NCBI RefSeq assembly: GCF_016917755.1
Contig: NZ_CP070326.1
Coordinates: 2,728,001-2,792,000 of the forward strand
DNA length: 64,000 nt
Source: Streptomyces noursei
Lineage (GTDB): Bacteria; Actinomycetota; Actinomycetes; Streptomycetales; Streptomycetaceae
Reading direction: 5' to 3'
Both the position numbers and the translations under genes were made by a program. The stretch's first letter is position 1, and each line of letters starts with the position of its first letter. The notes under the pieces were generated by a model. That model had not been told where the DNA came from. It made no database searches and saw nothing but the letters and a program-made list of their open reading frames with translations. Below, piece after piece: positions 18,333 to 26,745 of this stretch.

Positions 18333-18424
18333 ACACACGCCCGGAGATCACGGCGACCGGGAGATATCGACCGAAAGGGATATAAAGCCCCTGAACAGCT
18401 GCGAATCCCAGAACGGAGCGGCGC

Positions 18425-19513
18425 ATGGCCACGACCGACGACGGCACCCGCCCCACCCTCGTCGAGGAGGTGAAGAGCGCGGTGACGACCCGGGCGGCGC
18501 TCCTGGTGATCGGGGTGCTGGGCCTGATGGTCGCGTTCATCACGTCGTACGCCGGCGCCTTCCACCGCCCGAAGCCGGACCGGGTGCCGCTCGGCGTGGT
18601 CGCCCCCGCCCAGGTCCGCGCGGAGTTGGTGCGCACCCTCGACCTGCTCCCGGGCGCGCCGCTGGACCCGCGCCCGGTCGCCTCCGAACAGGCCGCCCGG
18701 CGCCGGATCGAGGACCGCACCCTCGACGCCGCACTGCTCGTCGACCCGCACGGCACCACCGACCGGCTGCTGGTCGCCAGCGGCGGCGGCGCCTCGCTCT
18801 CGCAGGCGGTCGAGGCGGTGGTGACGGCGGCCGAGAAGCAGCAGCGGCGGACCGTGCACACCGAGGACGTGGTCCCGGCCGACGCCGGCGACGGCCGCAG
18901 CCTGTCGTCCTTCTACCTGGTCGTGGGGTGGTGCGTGGGCGGCTACCTGTGCGCCGCGATCCTGGCGATCAGCGCCGGGGCGCGCCCGGCCAACCGGCAG
19001 CGGGCGGTCATCCGGCTGGCCGCGCTGGCGCTCTACGCGATCGCCGCCGGGCTGGCCGGGGCGCTCGTGGTCGGCCCGGTCCTCGGCGCGCTGCCCGGCA
19101 GCCTCTTCGGACTGTGGGGGCTGGGCGCGCTGACCGTCTTCGCGGTGGGCGCCACCACCCTGGCCTTCCAAGGGCTGCTGGGCATCATCGGCATCGGCCT
19201 GGCGATCCTGGTGATCGTGGTGTTCGGCAACCCGAGCGCGGGCGGCGCCTATCCGTATCCGCTGCTGCCGCCGTTCTGGCGGGCGATCGGGCCCGCGCTG
19301 CCGCCGGGCGCCGGCACCTGGGCGGCGCGCTCGATCGCGTACTTCCGGGGCCAGGCGCTGACCGGACCGCTGCTGGTGCTCTCCGCCTGGGCGGTGGGCG
19401 GTGCGCTGGTCACCGTCGCCCTGGCGACGCTGCACCGGACGGCCGACGAGCGGGCCGACGGCGAGCGGGCCGACGACGGGACGGCCGGCGCCGGGGAGCG
19501 TCCGCCGGCCTGA
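18425..19513 (+). CDS. ABC-2/DUF3533-like membrane protein
   Basis: The 362-aa protein has one N-terminal membrane helix (about 25-45), a soluble extracytoplasmic domain of about 125 residues (PKPDRVPLGVVAP onward) and then six or so membrane segments (about 160-345), ending in a charged hydrophilic tail. This topology (one helix, an outside domain, then a C-terminal helical bundle) is that of YhgE/Pip-like and DUF3533 proteins related to ABC-2 permeases. No ATPase gene is nearby and the function is unknown. It is divergent from dnaE2 and shares the region containing the SOS box, so damage regulation should be considered. Confidence 0.7.
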   Translation: MATTDDGTRPTLVEEVKSAVTTRAALLVIGVLGLMVAFITSYAGAFHRPKPDRVPLGVVAPAQVRAELVRTLDLLPGAPLDPRPVASEQAARRRIEDRTLDAALLVDPHGTTDRLLVASGGGASLSQAVEAVVTAAEKQQRRTVHTEDVVPADAGDGRSLSSFYLVVGWCVGGYLCAAILAISAGARPANRQRAVIRLAALALYAIAAGLAGALVVGPVLGALPGSLFGLWGLGALTVFAVGATTLAFQGLLGIIGIGLAILVIVVFGNPSAGGAYPYPLLPPFWRAIGPALPPGAGTWAARSIAYFRGQALTGPLLVLSAWAVGGALVTVALATLHRTADERADGERADDGTAGAGERPPA

Positions 19514-19668
19514 GCCCGGGCGCCCGGCACGAACGAGAAGCGCCCCGCGCCTGCCACGCCCCTCCCGACGCGGCACGCACGAGGCGCCGTTGCCCATTCT
19601 CCCGCCCGGCCGGCGCGACCCGCGGGTGATCCCCTACGGGCCGTCAGTTCCCGGCCATCGCGGATCCG

Positions 19669-20439
19669 TCACATGTGCGTGCCGCCGTCGATGCGGATCT
19701 CGGTGCCGGTGATGAACGCGCCGTCCTCCGACGCGAGCATCGCGATCACGCCGGCGACGGTCTCCGGGCCGGCGAAGCCCTGCCCGATGGCCGGGGCGAG
19801 CTTCATGAACAGGCTCATGTCGGCGTCCTCGGGCAGCCCCGGACCGCGGCCGGTGGTCATGTTGCTGGCGATCGAGCCCGGCGCCACGCACACCGCCCGC
19901 AGCCCCTGCTTGCTGTACTCGCTGGCGATGGCGTGGGTCATCGACTGGACGCCGCCCTTGCTGGCCGCGTACGCCGCCATGTACGGGTGGGCGAACGAGG
20001 CCGAGGTGGAACTGAAGTTGACGATCACCGGCGCCTGCCCCTCCAGCAGGGCCGGCAGCGCCTCGCGGATCATTAGGAAGGTGCCGGTCAGATTGACCGA
20101 GACGACCTTGTTGAAGAACTCCAGCGTGGTCGCGTGGGTGTGCGCGGAGCGCAGGATGCCGGCCGCGTTGACCAGCACGTCCAGCCCGCCCAGGTGCGCC
20201 ACCGCGGCGGCCACGCCGGACCGCACCCCGGCCTCGTCCGCGATGTCCAGCCGCGCGGTCTCCAGGCGGTCGGCGACGCCGTCCGCGGCGGCCCGCTCCG
20301 CGGTGGCCGCCAGGCCCGCCTCGTCGACGTCCACCGCGACGACCCGGCCGCCCTCGGCGAGGATCCGGTGGACGGTGGCCTGCCCGATGCCCGAGCCGGC
20401 GCCGGTGATCAGTGCGCGGCGTCCGTCAAAGCGGTTCAT
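19669..20439 (-). CDS. Short-chain dehydrogenase/reductase
   Basis: The 256-aa classical SDR has the cofactor motif TGAGSGIG (residues 11-18), the VDVDEAG acidic turn after the second strand (favouring NAD(H)), NAAG (about 88-91), a catalytic serine in NFSSTSA, the YAASK Tyr-Lys pair and the terminal IRIDGGTHM. It oxidises or reduces an unidentified alcohol/ketone. The start is MNRFDGRRAL at 20439. It is divergent from a TetR gene with a perfect palindrome between them, so it is probably the repressor's target and may act on or near its ligand. Confidence 0.9.
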   Translation of the reverse strand: MNRFDGRRALITGAGSGIGQATVHRILAEGGRVVAVDVDEAGLAATAERAAADGVADRLETARLDIADEAGVRSGVAAAVAHLGGLDVLVNAAGILRSAHTHATTLEFFNKVVSVNLTGTFLMIREALPALLEGQAPVIVNFSSTSASFAHPYMAAYAASKGGVQSMTHAIASEYSKQGLRAVCVAPGSIASNMTTGRGPGLPEDADMSLFMKLAPAIGQGFAGPETVAGVIAMLASEDGAFITGTEIRIDGGTHM

Positions 20440-20496
20440 GGTGCTGCTCCGTTCGTGAAGTGCCTCTGGGGGCTCAGTCCGCACCGTACGCCCACT

Positions 20497-20511
20497 TGGC
20501 ACAATGTGCCA
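20497..20511. promoter_or_regulatory. 15-bp perfect palindrome, likely TetR operator
   Basis: TGGCACAATGTGCCA has two perfect 7-bp arms around one A and lies midway between the divergent SDR (start 20439) and TetR (start 20560) genes. Position and symmetry suit repression of both promoters by the neighbouring TetR protein. This is inferred from context. Confidence 0.75.
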
Positions 20512-20559
20512 TATTCGCACTGCATGCCGATGCGCCATCGCGCTCCGTAAGCTGGCCCC

Positions 20560-21267
20560 ATGCCCACCGCACCGCGCCCCACGGCCGCGCCCACCCCCGC
20601 GCGCCCCTCCCTCACCGAGCGCCGCAAGGCCGAGACCCAACTGGAGATCGCCCGCACCGCGGCGGCCCTGTTCGCGGACCGCGGCCCCGGGGTCACCGCC
20701 GACGAGATCGCCCGCGCCTCGGGCGTCGCGCTGCGCACCTTCTACCGGTACTTCCGCACCAAGGAGGACGCCGTGGCCCCGCTGCTCGCGGTCGGCGTCC
20801 GGCAGTGGATCGGCGACCTGGCCGCCGCCACCTCCGGGCCGGGCGCGCCGTCGCCCCGGGTGGCACTGGAGCGGGCCGCCCGGCGGGCACTGACCCCCGC
20901 CGACGAACCGGCCGAGGAGGCGCTGCGCTGGACCCGCGGGCTGCTGCGGGCGATGCCCGGCGAACCGGCGCTGCGCGCGGTCTGGCACCGCGTGCACCAC
21001 GACTCCGAGGAGGAGTTGCGGCCGGTCCTGGCCCGGCTCACCGGCGCCGATCCGCTGGCGGTGCGGCTGGCCGCGGCCGCCGCGAACACCGCACTGCGGG
21101 TCGCGGTCGAGGAGTGGGCCGCGGGCGACGATCCGGCGGACGGCCCGCACGGCCCCGCCGAACTGGTCGTCCGCGGGATGCGGGCGCTCACCGCGGGACT
21201 GCCCGAACTGGACGAACCGCAGGGCCCGCAGGGCCCGGGCAACCAGGACAGTCCGGGCGGCAACTAG
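20560..21267 (+). CDS. TetR-family transcriptional regulator
   Basis: The 235-aa protein has an N-terminal TetR helix-turn-helix (about residues 24-75). It shows RKAETQLEIARTAAALFADRGPGVTADEIA, then SGVALRTFYRYFRTKEDAV, in which FYRYF is the typical recognition-helix end. The C-terminal domain (80-215) is helical, of unknown ligand, and includes ALRWTRGLLRAMPGEPALRAVW, a segment common in the mycofactocin-associated/KijR-like group. It is divergent from the SDR gene. Autoregulation through the 20497-20511 palindrome is likely. The Pro-rich first 16 residues and the Gln/Gly-rich tail look dispensable. Confidence 0.88.
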   Translation: MPTAPRPTAAPTPARPSLTERRKAETQLEIARTAAALFADRGPGVTADEIARASGVALRTFYRYFRTKEDAVAPLLAVGVRQWIGDLAAATSGPGAPSPRVALERAARRALTPADEPAEEALRWTRGLLRAMPGEPALRAVWHRVHHDSEEELRPVLARLTGADPLAVRLAAAAANTALRVAVEEWAAGDDPADGPHGPAELVVRGMRALTAGLPELDEPQGPQGPGNQDSPGGN

Positions 21268-21547
21268 CTCCACCCCCGGCCAATCGCCGGAGATCGTATA
21301 CCGCCCGAACGACCGGTCGGCGGCCGAATTCCCCCTCCCGGAGACGACTCCGGCCGCACCGGAGGGCCCTCAACCGCGCTGGCCGCACCGCTCCCGCGGG
21401 CACCCCGCTCCCCCGCGCCCGGACACTTTCGCGCCATTACCCTCAGCTTTCACCTATCGACCGAAAGTGATCGGGCCGCGTGCGTTTGAGGTGCGGTTGG
21501 GCCAGACTCCCGTCCGGCATCTTCACCCACGAACAAGGGAGTTCGTC

Positions 21548-21988
21548 ATGCGGCACATCACTGGGGCGATCGCGCTCGGCGCAGCGCTGGTTCTGGGCGC
21601 GCTGTCCACCACCGCGCAGGCCGTCGCCGCGCCGGCCCAGCCCGCCCGGACCGGTGGCCTCTACGCACCCACCGAAATGGTCCTGACGATTGGCCAGGGC
21701 GACAGCCGCGCGACCACCACGTCGCTGCGTGCGGCGACGCTGAGCTGTATGCCGACGGCATCCGGAAGCCACCCGTACGCGAAGGCCGCCTGCGCCCAAC
21801 TGCGCACGGCCTCCGGCGACTTCAACAAGGTGACCGAGGCCGCGAGCGAGCGGATCTGCAACAAGATCTGGGCCCCCGTCGTGGTCACCGCGGACGGTGT
21901 CTGGCAGGGCCGCCGGATCGCGTACACCCACGTCTTCGCCAACTCCTGTGAGATGACGGACGGAAAGGGCTCGGTCTTCGAGTTCTGA
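21548..21988 (+). CDS. Streptomyces subtilisin inhibitor-like protein, P1 = Lys
   Basis: The 146-aa secreted precursor has a signal peptide (about 1-28) and a mature SSI fold starting near GGLYAPTEMVLTIG. All four conserved cysteines are present (67, 82, 104, 134), as are DGVWQGRR and the C-terminal GSVFEF. The reactive loop reads C104-N-K106-I107-W-A-P where SSI itself has C-P-M-V-Y-D-P, so P1 is Lys106 and trypsin-like proteases are the expected targets. The ATG at 21548 is preferred over an upstream frame lacking a signal peptide. It is convergent with the SGPD-like protease gene and separated from it by a strong hairpin. Confidence 0.9.
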   Translation: MRHITGAIALGAALVLGALSTTAQAVAAPAQPARTGGLYAPTEMVLTIGQGDSRATTTSLRAATLSCMPTASGSHPYAKAACAQLRTASGDFNKVTEAASERICNKIWAPVVVTADGVWQGRRIAYTHVFANSCEMTDGKGSVFEF

Positions 21989-22039
21989 TCCGTCGAGTCG
22001 ATGCGTCGGCACAACGATGCGCCGATGCGGCGGAACGGC

Positions 22040-22076
22040 ACCGGCCCCCGGACGAGGAGAGCGTCCGGGGGCCGGT
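22040..22076. terminator. Hairpin between SSI and SGPD-like protease genes
   Basis: Perfect 15-bp arms at 22040-22054 and 22062-22076 (ACCGGCCCCCGGACG and its complement) flank a 7-nt loop, between two convergent genes. It probably terminates in both directions. Confidence 0.8.
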
Positions 22077-22111
22077 TCGCGCCGTGGGCCGGAGCCGATC
22101 GGCCGTGCGGG

Positions 22112-23176
22112 TCAGCCGATCTGCGTGCCCGTCGCCTGGAGGGCGGCCGGCACCGGCTGGAAGAAGGTCTCGCCGCCGTTGGTGCAGTCGCCGCTGCCGC
22201 CGGAGGTGAGGCCGAGGGCGCTCTCGCCGTCGAAGAGGGCGCCGCCGCTGTCACCGGGCTCGGCGCAGACGTCGGTGTCTATCAGGCCGTCGACCGTGCC
22301 CTCCTGGTAGTTGACGGTGGCGTTCAGCCCCTTGACGGTGCCGTCGTGCACCTGGGTGGTGCTGCCGCTGCGCTGCACCTTCTCGCCGACGGTGGCCTCC
22401 GCCGCCTTGGTGATCTTCTGGGTGCTGCCGTTGTAGAGGTCGACCTCGCTGGGGTGGTCGGTGTTGCCGGTGTACTTGGCGATCGAGTAGTCGTTACCGG
22501 GGAACTTGGAGTCCTCGGTGGTCGCGATCGTCTGGCCGCCCTGCTGGTCGGACCACTCCTGGACGGCGTTGCCGCAGTGGCCGGCGGTCAGGATGTACGG
22601 CTGGCCGCCCTTGGTCACGTTGAAGCCGAGCGAGCAGCGGGCGCTGCTGCCCCAGATCGCGTCGCCGCCGGCGATGAGGGGCTTGAACTCGCCCTGGGAG
22701 TGGCGGATCTCGACGGTGTCGCCGAGGCCCTTGGCGACCTTGGCGAGCCGGTCCAGCTTGGCGCCGGTGACCGTGCGGTCGGCGGTCACCACGACCTTGT
22801 TGGCCTTGGGGTCCATGGCCCAGGCGGTGCCGGGAATGGTCGCCCTGGTCTTCAGCGTCTGCCGGGCCGCGTCGAGTTGGGCCATCGAGTGCTTGACGAT
22901 TCTGGCCTCCGCGCCCTTGGCCCGGACGGCCGCGGCGGACGCCTCGTCCACCACGTTGACGACCAGCTTCTGGGCCTTGGCGTCGTAGAACGCGCCGGCC
23001 GTACCGGTCTTGAGCTGCGACGCCAGGGTGGTCGCGGCGGCCGGGGAGAGCGTGGCCGCCGAGGGGGCGGGGGCGGCGTGGGCGTTGGCGAGGGTGACGG
23101 TCGCGGTGGCGGCGAGCGCGAGCGCGCCCGCGCTGGCCAGCATCGTGCGGCGGTGGGGTATGCGTCGGTGCTTCAA
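22112..23176 (-). CDS. sprD: Streptogrisin D-like serine protease precursor
   Basis: The 354-aa S1 (chymotrypsin-fold) secreted preproprotease has a signal peptide (about 1-35) and an alpha-lytic-type propeptide (about 40-167) acting as folding chaperone. The mature enzyme starts at Ile168 of IAGGDAIWGSSARC. The triad is His200 (LTAGHC), Asp229 (FPGNDYS) and Ser310 (EPGDSGG). The mature length of 187 residues fits SGPD. I chose the TTG start at 23176 because GGGAGG lies 7 nt upstream and the KHRRIPHRR leader matches the known SGPD N-terminal region. The later ATG (Met12) is the alternative. Confidence 0.88.
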   Translation of the reverse strand: MKHRRIPHRRTMLASAGALALAATATVTLANAHAAPAPSAATLSPAAATTLASQLKTGTAGAFYDAKAQKLVVNVVDEASAAAVRAKGAEARIVKHSMAQLDAARQTLKTRATIPGTAWAMDPKANKVVVTADRTVTGAKLDRLAKVAKGLGDTVEIRHSQGEFKPLIAGGDAIWGSSARCSLGFNVTKGGQPYILTAGHCGNAVQEWSDQQGGQTIATTEDSKFPGNDYSIAKYTGNTDHPSEVDLYNGSTQKITKAAEATVGEKVQRSGSTTQVHDGTVKGLNATVNYQEGTVDGLIDTDVCAEPGDSGGALFDGESALGLTSGGSGDCTNGGETFFQPVPAALQATGTQIG

Positions 23177-23666
23177 CTCAGTGCCTCCCGTGGGGGGATG
23201 GGCCCCGACCGTGGGGGGTCGCGCGGGCCCGAGAGCGAGGTGTGAGGTACCGAGCACAGACGGGTCGGCCCCGTGGCAGCCGCCGCAGGGCGTCGCGTCC
23301 ATGCCAACGAAGCCGAGTATTCCCATCCGTCCCACTCGTACACAAGGCCGGGTTCCGGTCTCAGGCGCGGGAGTTCACGTTTTCGGCACACGTCGTTCAC
23401 GCCGATATCCGCGCGGCCGAGTCCTGAGTGCGGACATCAGAGGGCACGCGGACCGCCCGGCGGCGCGCGAAGTGTGAGGGCCACACCTGTCCGGAAAGCG
23501 ACCCCACCACCGCGAACGGGACCGACGCCGGCGGGCCGATGACACGGGGCCGGCAGCATCGGGCGGCACGGAACCGCCGCGCGGCGAGGCGCGGCGGTCG
23601 TCTATGACGGTGTTACAGGGCTGCGAACGCTGCGAACGGGAGATGGACGGCGGAGCTCACGGGGCC
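23177..23666. other. 490-bp gap: sprD leader and slipin 3' region
   Basis: No credible gene is present. The right end holds a hairpin at 23574-23599. On the minus strand, TTGTGT followed some 17 bases later by AATACT (near 23318-23346) is a possible promoter for the protease gene, but this is weak. Confidence 0.5.
23574..23599 (-). terminator. Hairpin downstream of slipin gene
   Basis: Perfect 10-bp arms (ACCGCCGCGC at 23574-23583 and its complement at 23590-23599) flank a 6-nt loop, 68 bp past the slipin stop. It has no T-run. Confidence 0.6.
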
Positions 23667-24587
23667 CTACGGGAGGTGCTCCGCCTCCGGGAGGTCCTCC
23701 AGCACCGGCAGGGCGTCGCTCACCTGGCCGTTCTCCACCGGGGCCGGGGCGGCGTCGCGGGTCGCCTGCCGCTGCGCGCGGACCCGTTCGGTCTCCGCCT
23801 CCACCTGCTCGGTCTGCGCCCGGGCCTGGAGTCCGGAGCGCTCCAGGAACCGCAGCAGCTCCACGGGGAAGGGCAGGACGAGGGTGGAGTTCTTCTCCGC
23901 GGCGACCGCCACCACGGTCTGGAGCAGCCGCAGTTGCAGCGCGGCGGGCTGGTCGGACATGGCCGCGGCGGCCTCGGCCAGCTTCCGCGACGCCTGGAGC
24001 TCGGCATCGGCGTTGATCACCCGGGCCCGGCGGTCCCGGGTGGCCTCCGCCTGCCGGGCCATCGAGCGCTTCATCGTCTCCGGCAGCGAGACGTCCTTGA
24101 TCTCGACCCGGTCGACGCTCACGCCCCAGCCGATGGCCGGGCTGTCCATCATCAGCTCCAGGCCCTGGTTGAGCTTCTCGCGGTTGGACAGCAGATCGTC
24201 CAGCTCGCTCTTGCCGATGATCGACCGCAGCGAGGTCTGCGCCATCTGGGAGACCGCGAAGCGGTAGTCCTCGACCCGGACGACCGCGTCGGCGGCGTCC
24301 ACGACCTTGAAGTAGACCACCGCGTCGACCCGGACGGTGACGTTGTCCCGGGTGATGCCCTCCTGCGCGGGCACCGGCATCGTGACGATCTGCATGTTGA
24401 CCTTACGCATCCGGTCGACGGCCGGGATGATCATGGTGAAGCCGGGGCCGCGCACCGGGGAGGTCAGCCGCCCCAGCCGGAGCACCACACCGCGCTCGTA
24501 CTGCTTGACCACCCGCGCCGCGGCCATCAGATAGACCGTCCCCGCGGAGGCCAGCGCCACCCCGGCCGCCACCAGTTCTCCGACCAT
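23667..24587 (-). CDS. Slipin / SPFH (band 7) membrane protein
   Basis: The 306-aa protein has one N-terminal membrane helix (about 3-25) followed by a stomatin-type SPFH domain. Landmarks are VVKQYERGVVLRLGRL, GPGFTMIIPAVDRM, the strands KVNMQIVTMPVP and ITRDNVTVRVDAVVYFKVVD, and then a long coiled region (ATRDRRARVINADAELQASRKLAEA). Slipins oligomerise at the membrane and often partner a NfeD protease, but no nfeD gene is adjacent here. The start is ATG 24587; a GTG one codon upstream is equally possible, and AGGGGG lies just before. The C-terminal tail is Glu/Ala/Pro-rich. Confidence 0.9.
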   Translation of the reverse strand: MVGELVAAGVALASAGTVYLMAAARVVKQYERGVVLRLGRLTSPVRGPGFTMIIPAVDRMRKVNMQIVTMPVPAQEGITRDNVTVRVDAVVYFKVVDAADAVVRVEDYRFAVSQMAQTSLRSIIGKSELDDLLSNREKLNQGLELMMDSPAIGWGVSVDRVEIKDVSLPETMKRSMARQAEATRDRRARVINADAELQASRKLAEAAAAMSDQPAALQLRLLQTVVAVAAEKNSTLVLPFPVELLRFLERSGLQARAQTEQVEAETERVRAQRQATRDAAPAPVENGQVSDALPVLEDLPEAEHLP

Positions 24588-24675
24588 CACGGCCCCCTGA
24601 AGTGTGCCGTTACGTCGCCCGAGTCGCCTTTGTCTCCCATGGTAGGCCCGGCCCGGGGACCGGTCGAGGCTCGCG

Positions 24676-24725
24676 GCACTGGCGTAAGGGCCCCCGCCGG
24701 CCGGCGGGGGCCCTTACGCCAGTGC
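24676..24725. terminator. 50-bp perfect palindrome (25-bp arms, no loop)
   Basis: Bases 24676-24700 are exactly complementary to 24701-24725. Each arm contains CACTGGCGTAAGGGCCCCCG. It starts 21 bp past the stop of the SGPB-like gene and lies before the slipin gene, so it most likely terminates the protease transcript. A perfect cruciform of this length is unusually strong. Confidence 0.85.
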
Positions 24726-24746
24726 GGCCGTTCGATCCTCAGCCGG

Positions 24747-25658
24747 TCAGTAGACGCTCACGCCGTACGCGCTGAGCGCCTCGGTGACGGGCTGGAAGAA
24801 GGTGGTGCCGCCGCTGGTGCAGTCGCCGCTGCCGCCGGAGGTCAGGCCGAGCGCCTTGGTGCCCGCGTAGAGGGGGCCGCCGCTGTCGCCGGGCTCGGCG
24901 CAGACCGTGGTCTGGATGAGGCCGGAGACGATCTCGCCGCTGCCGTAGTTCACCGTGGCGTTCAGGCCGGTGACCTTGCCGCTGTGGACGCCGGTGGTGG
25001 AGCCGCGGCGGGTGACCGTCTGGCCGACCGTGGGGTTCCCGGCGCTGGTGATGTCCTGGCTGCCGACCGTACCGGCGTGCGCCACCGAGGAGTTGGTGTA
25101 CTTGACGATGCCGTAGTCGTTGCCGGGGAAGCTGGAGCCGGTGGTCGGCCCGATGCTGGTGCTGCCGGAGGAGTTGGTGTACCAGGGGGGTTTGCCGTCG
25201 GTGCAGTGACCGGCCGTCAGGAAGTAATAAGTGCTGCCGCTGCGGACGTTGAAGCCGAGCGAGCAGCGCCAGCTCGGTGCGTAGATGGCGTCGCCGCCGG
25301 AGATCAGCTTACGGATCCGGCCCGTGGTGCGCTCGATCCGGACCGCGCCCGCGGTGCTCCCCGCGGCCTGCCGGATCTTGGCGATCTGGGCCGTGGAGAC
25401 GGTGCTGTCGGCGGTGACGACCAGGGTGCGGGTCGCCGGGTCCACCCGCCAGGCGGTGCCCGCGACGTCCGCGCCGCGGACCGCGTTGCCGGCGGCGGTG
25501 AGCTGGGCGGCGCTGAACGTCGTGGCGGGGGCGGGGGTCTGGGCGCCGGCGGCGGTCGGGACGGCGACGGCACCGAGGGCCGCCAGTCCGGACGCCACGG
25601 CGATCAGCCGGGTGCGTCTCGCCACGCCGCTGTGGGGGATGGTGCGCTCGTTCCTCAC
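24747..25658 (-). CDS. sprB: Streptogrisin B-like serine protease precursor
   Basis: The 303-aa secreted S1 preproprotease has a signal peptide (about 1-39), a short propeptide (40-118) and a mature enzyme from Ile119 ([14 protein letters not shown]) to the terminal SAYGVSVY. The mature 185 residues equal the length of S. griseus protease B. The triad is His151, Asp181 (FPGNDYG) and Ser259 (EPGDSGG). The GTG start at 25658 follows GGAGGAAT. It is one of two chymotrypsin-like secreted proteases flanking the slipin gene and lies near an SSI-type inhibitor. It probably degrades extracellular protein during growth on complex media or mycelial turnover. Confidence 0.92.
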   Translation of the reverse strand: MRNERTIPHSGVARRTRLIAVASGLAALGAVAVPTAAGAQTPAPATTFSAAQLTAAGNAVRGADVAGTAWRVDPATRTLVVTADSTVSTAQIAKIRQAAGSTAGAVRIERTTGRIRKLISGGDAIYAPSWRCSLGFNVRSGSTYYFLTAGHCTDGKPPWYTNSSGSTSIGPTTGSSFPGNDYGIVKYTNSSVAHAGTVGSQDITSAGNPTVGQTVTRRGSTTGVHSGKVTGLNATVNYGSGEIVSGLIQTTVCAEPGDSGGPLYAGTKALGLTSGGSGDCTSGGTTFFQPVTEALSAYGVSVY

Positions 25659-25876
25659 TGATTCCTCCGAGGGGGATCGGGGACCGCCGAGGGGCGGCCC
25701 GTGAGGCGCAGCCGAAGGGCACTCCGACGCACGCGGGAGGGGACACCCCCGCATTCTTTGCGTGCCCCTGACAAACGCTCCTGACCGGGAGTGTCCGGTG
25801 CGCCGACCCCGCGGCGCAAGAGGGCCGCCCCGATTGCGCGCCCCCCGCACCACCCCGCCGAGCGCCCCCAACACGC

Positions 25877-25910
25877 CGCCCCGGCAGCCGAGTTGACGGC
25901 TGCCGGGGCG
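25877..25910 (-). terminator. Hairpin after the DUF1684/monooxygenase operon
   Basis: Perfect 13-bp arms (CGCCCCGGCAGCC at 25877-25889 and its complement at 25898-25910) flank an 8-nt loop, 31 bp past the DUF1684 stop. It is a likely operon terminator. Confidence 0.75.
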
Positions 25911-25940
25911 ACGCGCTCCGCGGGCGGGACGGTCCCCGGC

Positions 25941-26744
25941 TCAGTCGACGAGCGCGTTCCGCTCCCCCGCCCGCAGGGCGAACGGCAGGGTGTTGCCGGG
26001 CGGCGGGAAGGGGCAGATGAAGTGGTCGGCGAAGGCGCAGGGCGGCAGCTGGGTGCGGTTGAGGTCCACCGGAACGGTGCCGTCGGCGGCCGGCGCGGGC
26101 GGGCGCAGGAAGCGGAAGCGATAGCTGTCGGTGCCGCTGGTGGCGTCGGCCAGCACCGCCCACAGCGAGCCGTCCGGCTCCACCGCGACCTGGAGGGTGT
26201 GCTCGTCGCCGTCGAGGGTGAAGGCCAGTTCCCCGCCGAGGACGAAGCCCCGCTCCTGCCCGTCGGCGTTGGCCACCTGGACGGTCCGCCGCTCGCCGTA
26301 CGGGCGGAACAGGCCCGGCCGCACCCAGCGCTCCTCGTAGGGGTAGGCGTCGATGCCGGCGAAGGCGCGCCGGGCCGGGGCGTCCGGGTCGAAGTCGCGG
26401 ACCGCCCACAACCCCTCGCGGCGCAGCACCACCAGGCGGCGCGCCCCGTGGCCGACCCGGGCCGCCGCCGGCCCGGCGTCCTGGTCGAGGCGATGCGCAC
26501 CGGCCGCCGGCGCGCCGTCCACGGTGAGCCCGTCCTCGGGCCCGGCCTCCAGGAGCACCGCGGCGCCGTCGGCGGCGACCGTCCAGCGGCCCGGCAGCCC
26601 CGCGATCCGGCCGTCGGGGTGGTCGGCGAGCCAGTGCGTGCCGGCGAGCGCGAGCGGACCGTGCGGCTCGGTGACCGCTGCCAGGCGCCCCTCGCGCCAC
26701 TCCTGCCACTTCTGGACGGCGTCCGGCTGCGTTGTGCTGGTCAT
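25941..26744 (-). CDS. DUF1684 family protein
   Basis: The 267-aa protein belongs to DUF1684 by its N-terminal KWQEWREGRLAAVTEPHGPLALAGTHWL and its C-terminal DLNRTQLPPCAFADHFICPFPPPGNTLPF. That Pro/Cys-rich C-terminal block is the family's most recognisable part. No biochemical role is established. It has no signal peptide and is probably cytosolic. It is the last gene of the eight-gene minus operon, starting one base after the stop of the LLM monooxygenase gene. Such pairing suggests a role in the same oxidative pathway, perhaps handling the product, but this is inference. Confidence 0.82.
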   Translation of the reverse strand: MTSTTQPDAVQKWQEWREGRLAAVTEPHGPLALAGTHWLADHPDGRIAGLPGRWTVAADGAAVLLEAGPEDGLTVDGAPAAGAHRLDQDAGPAAARVGHGARRLVVLRREGLWAVRDFDPDAPARRAFAGIDAYPYEERWVRPGLFRPYGERRTVQVANADGQERGFVLGGELAFTLDGDEHTLQVAVEPDGSLWAVLADATSGTDSYRFRFLRPPAPAADGTVPVDLNRTQLPPCAFADHFICPFPPPGNTLPFALRAGERNALVD

Positions 26745-26745
26745 C

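Noticed and set aside
18365..21471. TATCGACCGAAAG-GAT recurs upstream of the membrane protein (18365-18381) and the SSI gene (21455-21471)
   Set aside because: A 17-mer matching with one mismatch is expected by chance several times in 64 kb, so shared regulation cannot be claimed.
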